Source: Erodium maritimum (taxonomy: Eukaryota; Streptophyta; Magnoliopsida; Geraniales; Geraniaceae). Taken from it: a DNA stretch of 64,000 bases. The notes under the pieces are model-generated. The model was not told the origin of the DNA. It ran no database searches and saw only the letters and a program-made list of their open reading frames with translations. This document shows, piece by piece, positions 53,765 through 64,000 of this stretch. Within the stretch, counting starts at the first letter, position 1. Each line of letters starts with the position of its first letter. The stretch is from assembly GCA_963921825.1 (NCBI GenBank), contig OY997588.1, positions 158,287,618 to 158,351,617 of the forward strand, given 5' to 3'. The position numbers were made by a program, and so were the translations under genes.

Positions 53765-54181
53765 ACCTTACTTGACACCATACTTGTCCCATGCCTTTAG
53801 TTGGACAAGTATGGGTTTTTTTATGTTTAAGTCATCTTTTTTCAACATAACAAACACAAGACAAGAATAGGAAACAGATTTTCTCTCCCTCTTCCATGGC
53901 CATTTCGGGTTTGGCTAGTTTCCTCCTCCATTTTTGTGTTCTTGAGTCCTCAAAGAGAAGAACTACGTGGCTTTGATTCCCATGTGAATACGTAGGCGTC
54001 TTGGAGACTCAAGCCAATCATTCGTTAACCGGTGTTCTTGTTTTGGTAAGAACTAGTGCTGAATTTTTCTCTTGTTAATCCATTCTTTGTTAGTTGTTTC
54101 ATGGTTCTAATTGTCTCTTGGTTTTCATTGATTTTCCGCTGCGAGTTGGTTCATCTCCAACCCTACCTCGAGACCCAACAG

Positions 54182-54194
54182 TGGTATCAGAACC
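54182..54194 (+). other. Primer-binding site, initiator tRNA-Met type
   Basis: TGGTATCAGAACC starts two bases after the 5' LTR. It matches the usual initiator-Met primer site TGGTATCAGAGCC at 12 of 13 positions. Confidence 0.9.
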
Positions 54195-55737
54195 GTGCTA
54201 CCTTTGAGATTCACAAGACGGTGTTCAAAGTTTCGGTTTTGCTTGAAAGTTTCGTTTTTGACATGTTGTTTTGCTAAATTGTTTGATAACATGTTTTAAA
54301 TTATTGTTTATGGATTTAATACATGTAAAATGATTTTTTGAAAATTATTTCAAATCTGGAAATTTTGAAAAAAATTTGATTTTTCGGGTCTCGGGAGCGG
54401 GACTCTCGGGGAGCCGAAACCGGTACCGAACGGGGCTCCGTTGGACGGAGCTAGGCCAAGCATGACCATTGGATGGTTGATATGCCAAGGCTAAACCGTT
54501 TTGTTAGTTATGACGAGTTTGGAACCGTCATGATGAACTCGAAGATCAAATGTTCAAAAGTTTCATTTTTGAACGGTTTCGATAAACCGAGCATCAAAAA
54601 AATTTCGAAACTTGGCTATTAATTAAAACCGGAAAATCACATGATGTTTGATAACATGCTTGTTTGATAACACGATGTGTGATGTGATGTTGGCATGGTG
54701 TACATAATAGCCCCGAGCTCGATTTAATTATTTATCGCTTTTCACGGCCTGCGAGCCGTTAGAGTTAGCGTGTAATTATTCTTTCAAGGTGTGGTCGTCG
54801 AACCACTTGTTTGTAATATTTATTTATTCCCGACCTGCGAGTCGTGTATTAAATTGTAATATTTTACTCAAGACGAAGAAAGGGCGAAAAGGTCATTTGG
54901 TGGCTTTTCGGGTGTTGGCATCGGCTTGGAGTCGGTGGAGCTCAAGAAGCTAGTGGGAGTTAGTTTAGGGGGCTATTATGTGCACATTTATCGCTTTATG
55001 CTTGGTTTAGTTTATGCATGATTAATTCTATGTGTTTTAGAATTGCATGCTTAACTTTATTTACCGAGCATATCACCTCACATGCAAAAATAAAATTGGA
55101 ATTTTAATCCTTGTGTGTGAACCCTTAGAACCGTCATTGCATTGGATGTAGTTGAAGGGTTCAAAGGAAGAATTACATTGGATGTAATTTGAGGCATCAT
55201 TGCATTTGGAATGTAGTTGATGTGCTCATCACATCTAGGATGTGCCAAAGTTTTGAACACAACTGGACAAGTAAAAGCGGGTCATGTCCGATACCTCCCA
55301 ATCATCAACACCTTACTACCTCCCCGTCCTATGGGTGTCGTGCGCATTAGCGGAGCATCCATGGGGAAGCGGGGTAGTAGGTTTGGACGACATATGTGGG
55401 TGTCGTGCGCATTAGCGGAGCACCTACATAGTGACGAGCCATAGTTGAAAATTGGTGGACCCGACTACGATTCTCGGCCTGAGGTTGAGCTAGGGTAACA
55501 AATAGGGTAAGTCGTGTACATAAGTACATACCCTAGCCAAGAGTCACATTGGATGTGATTGGATGGAGTCCTACCTACATAGCTCGATTAAGTGGTGATC
55601 ATTAGTTCAGCTTAATCGAGTGAATCAAGGATCTTGGTTTCAGATTCTAAAGGTTTAGAATTGATTGTTGGTGTTTAAGCTTGATCTTCATAAAATTTAT
55701 TCAGTATACTGATTGAATTTTATCTGTTGTAGATCAA
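54195..55737 (+). other. Long untranslated leader of the copia element
   Basis: About 1.5 kb between primer site and gag. It contains a repeated segment GTCGTGCGCATTAGCGGAGC, with copies starting near 55,333 and 55,398. It also has several loose copies of a CATTGGATGTAGTTG-like motif at 55,135-55,560. No reading frame is apparent. Confidence 0.6.
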
Positions 55738-55971
55738 ATGGCAAATTCAGCGAACATTAATAGTTTGTCATTAAAAACCATTCTTGACAGGGTCAAGCTA
55801 AATGGGACAAACTATTTGGACTGGTACAGAATTTTGAGGATAGTCCTCAAGTCTGAACGCAAAGAATATGTCCTTGACAAGGCTGTCTCTAAGACCATAT
55901 CAGAGTTACATGAAGTGTCATCAGCTACTGAGAACAATATCTCAGGGATCTGGGATCCAAGGATATTCTGA
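55738..55971 (+). pseudogene. gag: copia gag, N-terminal remnant
   Basis: The frame begins MANSANINSLSLKTIL and includes LNGTNYLDWYRILRIVLKSE, the conserved start of plant copia Gag. It stops after 77 codons at 55,971. The central capsid region expected between this point and the zinc knuckle is almost wholly missing, so a large internal deletion is likely. Confidence 0.85.
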
Positions 55972-56446
55972 TGGTCAACAAGGGAATTGGAAGTGGCAAG
56001 AGCTGGGCCCATGCGCACTTGGCAGGAAAGATGAGACACCTGAGAATGTCTGCTTCTACTGCCAACAGCCTGGTCATTGGAACCGGGATTACAGGAAGTT
56101 CACGGCTGATCTGAAGAAGGGCAGTGAGACTGCGCCTTCATCAAACAACCTGGATGATCTGAAGAAGGGCAGTAGGACTGCGCCTTCATCAGGAAACCTG
56201 GATGATCTAAGGAAGGGCGGTGGGATCGTGCCTTCATTCGGTATTAACTCTATAGAGCTACATCTCTCTACTTCCAAAGATTCATGGGTATTAGATACCA
56301 TGACTGAATCTCACACATGCACTAATATATGGTGGCTGAAAGTAGGAGAGATTTGGAAAGCACGCAATGGACCTCAGAGTTGTGGCAACTGCTGTAGGAT
56401 CCATGAGTCTTGCTTTGCCAAGAGGCCTTATCTTAGTATTGTATAA
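55972..56446 (+). pseudogene. copia gag zinc knuckle and protease remnant
   Basis: In a different frame from the gag start, a CX2CX4HX4-type nucleocapsid knuckle (CFYCQQPGHWNRDY) has Tyr in place of the last Cys. A linker with three 48-bp tandem repeats follows (see separate entry). The protease active-site triad DTG reads DTM at 56294-56302. The frame breaks shortly after and the integrase upstream region continues in another frame. Confidence 0.8.
56111..56254 (+). repeat. Three 48-bp in-frame tandem repeats in the gag-protease linker
   Basis: Copies start at about 56111, 56159 and 56207 and encode variants of a 16-residue unit, LKKGSETAPSSNNLDD. The third copy is the most diverged and its end is approximate. 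Confidence 0.8.
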
Positions 56447-57603
56447 TGTATATTGCATACCTACTTTTAGTAGGAATATTATATCTGTATCCGTGTTTGA
56501 CAAGGAAGGATATAATGTTAATATTGGAAATGGAGTTTTCAATGTTCTACGCAATGATATGTTTTATACCAGTACTGACATGGTTGGAGGATTGTACATA
56601 TTAGATATGGGTAACAACGCCTCAAGTTCTATATATTCCGTTAATACCAAGAGGTCTAAATCCAACGATTTAAACCTAACTCTGTTATGGTACTGTCATT
56701 TGGGTCGCATAAACAAGAAGCGCCTATCAGCACTTCAGAAGTGCGGGCTTTCAGGTTCATTCGAATTCCATTCGATCGATAGGTGCTAGGTTTGTTTGAT
56801 GGGAAAAATGACTAAAGTGCCCTTTATCGATCGCGATGAAAGGGCGGGTGAATTATTGGGGCTGATACACTCGAATGTGTGTAGACCAATAAGTTCACTT
56901 GCCAGGAGGGGTTTTAACTACTTTATCACATTTACTGATGATTACAGTAAATATGGTTATGTCTCTTCGGTGAGACATAAGTCTGAAGCTTTTGATAAAT
57001 TCAAAGAGTTTAAGACTATAGTAGAAAACCAGCTCGACAAAGGTATTAAGGCACTTCGATTGGATCGAGGTTGAAAATACTTGACCACAGAGTTATTAGA
57101 TCATCTAAAAGAGAATGAGATCCTTTTGGAATGGACTCCTCCTAGGTCACTGTAGTTGAAAGGTGTAGCCAAACGGAGAAATCGGACATTGTTAGACAAT
57201 GGTCTGTTCCATGATTAGTTGGACTGATCTCCCAATCTCTTTTAGGGGTTTTGCTCTAGAGACGACCGCATTCATAGTGAATCGGGCTTCGACGAATGGT
57301 GTGGAAGGGACACCATTTTAAAAATGGTACGGGATGATGCCCGCTTTGTCCTTCCTAAAGATTTGTGGTTGCGAGGCTTATGTGAAACATTTGGTTTCGA
57401 CTAAGCTCGAACCAAGATCTGAGATATGCACCTTCGTGTGGTATCCCAAAGCAATAAGGGGATACTATTTCTACAATCCCAGTGAGAACATGGTGTTCGT
57501 CGCTTGGGGTGGGGTCTTTATGGAAAAGAAGTTTTGTTTCCAAAGACGTCATTGGGAGGACTGTGCATCTCGAAGAAATTCAGGATGGTACAGATCTATC
57601 TAA
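56367..57603 (+). pseudogene. copia integrase remnant
   Basis: Three open pieces (56367-56789, 56796-57074, 57334-57603) cover the pre-integrase zinc region, the catalytic core and the segment after it. Recognisable stretches are SRNIISVSVFDKEGYNV, CLMGKMTKVPF, NYFITFTDDYSKYGYV, RRNRTLLDN and FLKICGCEAYVK. Lesions: TAG at 56787-56789 inside the second Cys pair, Asn for the first catalytic Asp (56874-56876), TGA at 57072-57074, TAG at 57153-57155, and Lys for the catalytic Glu (57171-57173). The HHCC histidines are also displaced. Confidence 0.85.
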
Positions 57604-57691
57604 ACCAATTGACAACCCAGTAGAAAGGAGCCAGAGATTGTCGTAGAGTAAGAACCAATTCCTGTTACAATTCCGGAAGGTCCAAGGCGAT

Positions 57692-58598
57692 TTGAAAGGA
57701 TCAATCTTCCACCTCCAAGATATGGTATCCGGAGGTGACAATGAAGTCATGGTGGATCACGATGATCCAGCCACCTTTCAGGAAGTCGTGGATGGGCCCA
57801 ACTCCGAGTTATGGCTGGGAGCCATGAGGGAGGAAATGCAATCCATGTCGGACAACCGAGTCTGGGAACCAGTTGATCCCATCAATGGTGTGAGGACCAT
57901 AGGATGCAAATGGATCTTCAAGGTGAAGATGGACATGGACGGCAACCCTCTGACCTACAAAGCTCAACTGGTGGCGAAAGGTTATAGGCAGATCCAATGG
58001 ATTGACTATGAGGAAACCTTCTCCTTAGTGGCTATGGTCAAAATCGATCCAAATTCTTCTTGACATAACTGCGTATCATAATTACGAGATATGGCAAGTG
58101 GATGTCAAAACCGCTTTCCTAAATGGAAATTTGACTGAGTACGTTTGTATGTCTCGACCCAAAGGTTTTGACGATCCGAAGAATAAAGGAAAGATTTATA
58201 AGTTGTTGAAATCCATTTATGGATTGAAACGAAATTCTCGGAGTTGGATCCTTCGTTTTGATGAAGCTGTAATTGGATTTGGCTTAATCAAGAACGAGGA
58301 TGAATCTTGCGTTTATAAGAAGGCTAGTGGGAGCAATATTACCTTTCTGGTTCTCATTGAAAACGACATCCCAACCTTGCACGAGACTAAAGCTTGGTTG
58401 AGGAAGTGTTTTTCAATAAAGGACTTAGGCGATGCTTCTCATATCTTAAGGATTAAGATATGTAGAGATCGCACCAAGAGGGTCTTGGATTTAAGTCAGG
58501 GAACCTATGTGAACAAGGCATTGAGTAGGTTCTTAATGCTCGATTCAAAGAAAGGACTCTTACCCACTAGTCGTGGCATTCATCTCAGCAAGACTTAG
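57692..58598 (+). pseudogene. copia reverse transcriptase remnant
   Basis: Two pieces in different frames (57692-58063 and 58098-58598) carry WLGAMREEMQSM, GCKWIFKVKMD, YKAQLVAKGYRQ, then WQVDVKTAFLNGNL, KLLKSIYGLKRNSRSW and KCFSIKDLGDASHI. A frame change lies near 58,030-58,070. Around 58,356 the sequence passes from FLVL directly into ENDIPTL, so the YVDD catalytic box and a few following residues are absent. The enzyme would be inactive. Confidence 0.9.
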
Positions 58599-58829
58599 TG
58601 TCCTAAGACACCTGATGAGCTGAAAAGGATGATGAGAATCCTATGCGCCTGGGGGCAGGATCGATCATATATGCCATGACATGTATGAGACCAGACGTCT
58701 CGTAAGCCTTATGTTGTACCAGTAGACATCATTCTAACCCGGGGGAAAGATGATGCTGAACTAGTCGTCGAAGGATGAGTAGACGCTAGTTTTCCAAGAC
58801 AAATCCAGATGACTTTAGAAGTCAATCAG

Positions 58830-59266
58830 GATATGTGTTTACGCTGAATGGCAGAGCTTTAGCTGGGAAAGCGTAAAGCAAGATACCATTGCCGAATCTA
58901 CGACAGAGGCCAAGTACATGGATGCTGCAGAGGCAGCTAAGGAGGCTATGTGGATTTGGAAATTCATGGCAGGGCTGGGTGTAATTAAAAACCCATCCAG
59001 TCCGGTGAATCCATTTTGCGACAACACAAGGGCCATTGCGCAAGCTAAAAGCCTAGATCACATAACAAATCCAAACATGTACTGCGGCGTATCCACCTCA
59101 TCAGATAAATACTGAACTGAGGTGAAGTGAAGATAACCGATATTGCAATAGATGATAACATAGCCAACCCTTTGACTAAGGCAGTGTCACTGCCTGAACA
59201 TGTTAGACATGTAAAGTCGATGGGGACATATTGGAGTTTAGATTGGAACTAGGGAAAGTGGGAGAT
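58830..59266 (+). pseudogene. copia RNase H remnant and 3' end of pol
   Basis: The stretch contains KQDTIAESTTEAKYMDAAEA, AMWIWKFMAGLGV, PVNPFCDNTRAIAQA and, in a shifted frame, NIANPLTKAVSLPEHV, the usual end of copia Pol. Stops and frame changes separate the parts. Confidence 0.8.
59251..59266 (+). other. Polypurine tract
   Basis: AGGGAAAGTGGGAGAT directly precedes the TGTTAG start of the 3' LTR, the expected place for plus-strand priming. Confidence 0.85.
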
Positions 59267-60952
59267 TGTTAGTCTTAGTGCCCGTAGCTCAATCCTAAAT
59301 GTCCAAATGTATATATCATCGTTAACAATAAAATTAAAGCGGCTTTATATTACTTATGTGTTGGAATAATATATCGATGTGTGCTCTGATCTATGCCCAC
59401 CATGCGAATAGAACCATAGATCGAGATAGATCACACTCGATGGGTCCCTAGTCAACAAAGCTTCACTAGAAGCGACTAGTATGAAAGATGGCTCTTTATG
59501 GCTTACGTTCTGTTAGTCATTGGAATGGGATTCCGGAGTCTGATCATAGATATCATGTGGGACATGATATTGGACGACCCGCCCTGAATATGTGCCATAG
59601 ATTAAGTCATGAACATATTCAGTGTTGTAGCTTGTCATGTATCCTTAGACCAAGGAGTCTTTGTGATCGTTATGTAGTCAACAACTGAGTTTGACCTGAG
59701 CCTAACGTTGTCCGTAACAGGGCTTCCATAACGGCCATGATTGGCTTGGGGACGGGCTACATGAGTGACACGAAAGACGGCTAAGGGATTTATCCCTCAT
59801 ACTAAGGTATGGGAAAGATATCGGTTCTCGGCCACTTGATCGAGAGTGACTGGAAGAATAGCATGGCCATGCACATGATACTGGGTATCATATCTTCAGT
59901 CATCTCACATATCAAGGAACGGTGATTGAGAATAATAATGATGACGGCTCTATGCCTTATCTCAATCAGGATATCGGAGATAAAAGGATAATGACAGGGA
60001 CGACGGAAAGGTTAGAATCGACAGGGTCGATTCGTTATGTAGTGTCAGGCAATACTAAAGTCTCGTTAGTTGCCACTTAAATAGGATCAAGTAAAATGGG
60101 ATTTTACGTTGATCTATTGACATGCATAAACCTAAGGGTCACACCGGAGGATGAAACTCATTGACACATTTATGGAGAATGGCCAAAAGGGAGTTGTCTC
60201 GGGACATGACCAAAACTGGGTTTTGGGTCATGTGCCCGTAAGTGAATAGGACTTTACGGATCGAGACAAGGCTTGGAGTCTTGGGATTGATCGCGTCGGA
60301 TAATGTTGGACATTTTCGGTATGGAAGGCATGGAGGCGATGAGCGAATCACGGGACCTCGTTGGAAATGGTCACGGGCCATGTTCCAAGAGGCCCATGAA
60401 AGGCCCATGCAACCAAGGCCCATGGAACTAATTAATCAAGTCTTGATTAATTAGTACTAAGTAAGCAAGACAAGGATTAAGGTGTTGGTGATTCACCACC
60501 TAACCCAATCTTGTCCTGCCATACTTTATCCTATTTACACCTTACTTGACACCATACTTGTCCCATGCCTTTAGTTGGACCAGTATGGGTTTTGTTATGT
60601 TTAAGTCATCTTTTTTCAACATAACAAACACAAGACAAGAATAGGGAACAGATTTTCTCTCCCTCCTCCTACCATTTCGGGTTTGGCTAGTTTCCTCCTC
60701 CATTTTTGTGTTCTTGAGTCCTCAAAGAGAAGAACTACGTGGCTTTGATTCCCATGTGGATACGTAGGCGTCTTGGAGACTCAAGCCAATCATTCGTTAA
60801 CCGGTGTTCTTGTTTTGGTAAGAACTAGTGCTGAATTTTTCTCTTGTTAATCCATTCTTTGTTAGTTGTTTCATGGTTCTAATTGTCTCTTGGTTTTCAT
60901 TGATTTTCCGCTGCGAGTTGGTTCATCTCCAACCCTACCTCGAGACCCAACA
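59267..60952 (+). repeat. 3' LTR
   Basis: Begins TGTTAGTCTTAGTGCCC and ends CGAGACCCAACA, as in the 5' copy. Followed by AATAA (60953-60957), the right target-site duplication. Confidence 0.97.
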
Positions 60953-63900
60953 AATAATGCATTTAGCTTTAGGCCATTTTTTCCCATATAGGCTTGTTGG
61001 CCTCCTAAAATCGCAAACTCTTTTTTGCAATTTAGGCATGTAAATGAACCCCAATTGGCCCCTCCTCCTGGCTACGGTCTTATATAGGCACGATAGAGAT
61101 CCGGTGAGGTCCGGGACTCAAAATAATGAATTAAGCTTTAGGCCATTTTTTCCCATATAGGCTTGTCGGCCTTCTAAAATCGCAATTTTTTTGGGCAATC
61201 TAGGCATGTAAACGAACCCCAATTGGCCCCTCCTCCTGGCTACGGTCTTATATAGGCACGATAGAGATCCGGTGAGGTCCGGGACTCAAAATAATGAATT
61301 AAGCTTTAGGCCATTTTTTCCCATATAGGCTTGTCGGCCTTCTAAAATCGCAATTTTTTTGGGCAATATAGGTATGTAAACGAACCCCAATTGGCCCTAC
61401 TACTGAATACGGTCTTATATAGGCACGATAGAGATCTAATGAGGTCCGGGGATCAAAATAATGCATTTGGCTTTAGGCCATTTTTTCCCACATAGGCTTG
61501 TTTGCCTCCCAAAATCGCATACTTTTTTTTAATAGAATTTAGGCATGTAAACGAACCCCAATTTGCGCCTCCTCATGGCTACGGTCCTATATAGGCACGA
61601 TAGAGATCCTGTGAGGGCCGGTGCTCAAAATAATGCATTTATCTTCAGGCCACTTTTTACCATATAGGCTTGTCGGCCTCCCAAAATCGCAATTTTTTTA
61701 GGCAATCTAGGCATGTAAACGAACCCCAATTGGCCCCTCCTCTTGGCTACGGTCTTATATAGGCACGAAAGACATTTTCTGAGGTCCGGGGCTCAAAATA
61801 ATGCATTTAGCTTTAGACAATGTTTTCCCATATAGGCTTGTTTGCCTCCCAAAATCGCATACTTTTTTTTTTTATAGAATTTAGGCATGTAAACGAACCC
61901 CAATTTGCGCCTCCTCCTGGCTCCTTTCTCAAAATAATGCATTTAGATTTAGGCCATTTTTTCCCATAGAGGCTGGTTGGCCTCCCAAAATCGCAATTTT
62001 TTTGGGCAATCTAGGCATGTAAACGAACCCCAATTGGCCCCTCCTCCTGGCTACGGTCTTATATAGGCAGGATAGAGATAATGTGAGGTCCGGGGCTCAA
62101 AATAAAGTATTTATCTTTAGTCCATTTTTTCCCATATAGGATTGCTTGCCTCCCAAAATCGCAAACTTTATTTGTAATTTAGGCATGTAAACGAACCCCA
62201 ATTGGCCTATCCTCCTGGCTACGGTCTTATATAGGCACGATAGAGATCCTGGGAGGTCCGGGGCTCAAAATAATGCATTTAGCTTTAGGCCATTTTTTCC
62301 CATATAAGCTTGTCGGCATCCAAAAATCGCAAATTTTTTGGGCAATCAAGGCATGTAATCGAACCCCAATTGGCCCCTCCTCCTGGCTACAGTCTTATAT
62401 AGGCACGATAGAGATCTTGTGAGGTCCGGGGCTCAAAATAATGCATTTAAATTTAGGCCATTTTTTCCCATATAGGCTTGTCGGCCTCACAAAATCGCAA
62501 TTTTTTTGGGCAATATAGGCATGTAAACGAACCCCAATTGGCCCCTCCTTTTGGCTACGGTCTTATATAGGCACGATAGACAACATGTGAGGTCCGGGGC
62601 TCAAAATAATGCATTTAGCTTTAGGCCATTTTTTCCCATATAGGCTTTTTTGCAATTTAGGCATGTAAACGAACCCCAATTGGCCCCTCCTCCTGGCTAC
62701 GGTCTTATATATACACGATAGAGATCCTGCGAGGACCGGTGCTCAAAATAATGCATTTAGCTTTAGACCATTTTTTCCCATATGAGCTTGTCGGCCCTTA
62801 AAAAACGCAAACTGTTCTTGCAATTTAGGCATGTAACCGAACCCCAATTGGCCCCTCCTCCTGGCTAAGGTCTTAAATACACATGATCGAGATATTGTGA
62901 GGTCCAGGACTCAAAATAATGCATTTATCTTTAGGCCATTTTTCCCCATATAGGCTTGTCGGCCTCCCAAAAACGCAAACTTTTTAGTCAATCTAGGCAT
63001 GTAAACGAACCCCAATTGGCCCCTCCTTTTGGCTACGGTCTTATATAGGCAAGATAGACAACATGTGAGGTCCGGGGCTCAAAATAATGCATTTAGCTTT
63101 AGGCCATTTTTTCCCATATAGGCTTGTCGGCCTCCCAAAATCGCAATTTGTTTGAGCAATCTAGACATGTAAACGAACCCCAATTGGCCCCTCTTCCTGC
63201 CTACGGTCTTATATAGGCACGATAGAGATCTTGTGAGGTCCAGGGCTCAAAATAATTCATTTAGCTTTAGGCCATTTTTCCCATATAAGCTTGTCGCATC
63301 CCAAATTCGCAATTTTTTTGGGCAATCTAGATATGTAAACGAACCCCAATTGGCCCCTCCTCCTGGATACGATCTTATATAGGAACGATAGAGATCTTGT
63401 GATGTCCGGGGCTCAAAATAATGCATTTAGCTTTAGGCCATTTTTTCCCATATAGGCTTGTCGGCCTCCCAAAATCGCAATTTTTTTGGGCAATATAGGC
63501 ATGTAAACAAACCCCAATTGGCCTCTCCTCCTGGATACGGTCTTATATAGGCACGATAGAGATCTGATGAGGTTCGGGGCTCAAAATAATGCATTTAGCT
63601 TTAGGCCATTTTTTCCCACATAGGCTTGTTTGCCTCCCAAAATCGCAAACTTTTTTTTTTTGCAATTTAGGCATGTAAACGAACCCCAATTGGCCCCTCC
63701 TCCTGGCTACGGTCTTATATAGACACGATAGAGATCCTGTGAGGACCGGTGCTCAAAATAATGCATTTAGCTTTAGACCATTTTTTCCCATATAGGCTTG
63801 TCGGCCTCCCAAAATCGCAATTTTTTTAGGCAATCTAGGCATGTAAACGAACCCCAATTGGCCCCTACACCTGGATACGGTCCTATATAGGCACGATAGA

Positions 63901-64000
63901 GATCTAGTGAGGTCCGGGGCTCAAAATAATGCATTTAGCTTTAGGCGATTTTTTCCTATATAGGCTTGTCGGCCTCCCAAAATCGCAATTTTTTTGGGCA
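60953..64000 (+). repeat. Satellite block C3: family C monomers, running off the window
   Basis: About 18 further monomers continue the array in the same orientation and family as block C2. Two neighbouring copies near 61,099 and 61,267 share the private wording GATCCGGTGAGGTCCGGGAC, a recent single-monomer duplication. Truncated monomers occur near 61,920 and 62,645. Most copies resemble those left of the retrotransposon. Confidence 0.95.

Larger units (their letters stand above)
52494..54180 (+). repeat. 5' LTR
   Basis: Begins TGTTAGTCTTAGTGCCC and ends CGAGACCCAACA. By eye about 16-20 substitutions and two small indels separate it from the 3' LTR, roughly 1% divergence. Short open frames inside both LTRs are not protein-like. 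Confidence 0.97.
52494..60952 (+). mobile_element. Ty1/copia LTR retrotransposon, full length but coding-defective
   Basis: An 8,459-bp element inserted in satellite family C. It has two LTRs of 1,687 and 1,686 bp that begin TG and end CA, a 5-bp AATAA target duplication, a tRNA-Met primer site and a purine-rich tract. Internal coding order is gag, protease, integrase, reverse transcriptase, RNase H, which defines Ty1/copia (integrase before reverse transcriptase). The coding region has multiple stops, frame changes and lost catalytic residues, so the copy cannot encode its own machinery. The lineage within copia is not assigned. Confidence 0.97.

Overview
The window looks like nuclear DNA of an angiosperm, probably a eudicot. 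It holds intron-rich plant genes (plastid GAPDH subunit B, an MLO membrane protein, a PHT1 phosphate transporter), LINE-type retroposons, a hAT-type MITE, a Ty1/copia retrotransposon and a very large 168-bp satellite array. The species cannot be named from the sequence alone.

Positions 1-17,400 are a gene-bearing arm. GAPB (minus strand) runs off the left edge after five exons. Next comes a five-exon minus-strand gene for a small plastid membrane protein of unknown function. About 0.56 kb away, divergently oriented, lies a complete 14-exon MLO gene (544 residues), whose last intron carries a 530-bp hAT-like MITE. After 2.5 kb of AT-rich intergenic DNA comes a minus-strand two-exon PHT1;8/PHT1;9-like phosphate transporter. 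It has one frameshift in exon 1. Its 3.9-kb intron is mostly two LINE-like retroposons in opposite orientations, each with a 13-bp target-site duplication. A match to the phosphate-starvation element P1BS lies about 160 bp upstream of its start codon.

Positions 17,400-18,985 are a transition zone with a further LINE-like 3' end and an unassigned segment. From about 18,985 to the end of the window, apart from one insertion, everything is a head-to-tail array of a monomer of about 168 bp: roughly 199 copies before the insertion and 18 after. The copies fall into three families arranged in blocks: A (19.0-23.5 kb), B (23.5-28.3 and 29.5-42.8 kb) and C (28.3-29.5, 42.8-52.5 and 61.0-64.0 kb). The long B block has higher-order structure. 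A B/C hybrid monomer recurs every 9, 11, 4, 11, 4, 11 and 11 monomers, and a 15-monomer (2,519-bp) unit is repeated almost unchanged. The C block carries its own 9-monomer (1,511-bp) duplication. Monomer length, homogenisation and position beside sparse genes fit a centromeric or pericentromeric satellite, but nothing here proves centromere function.

The array is interrupted at 52,494-60,952 by a complete-length Ty1/copia retrotransposon with 1.69-kb LTRs and a 5-bp AATAA duplication. Its LTRs differ by only about 1%, yet its gag-pol is badly broken: internal stops, frameshifts, altered protease and integrase catalytic residues, and a deleted reverse-transcriptase YVDD box. That suggests it was already defective when it inserted and was moved by proteins supplied in trans.
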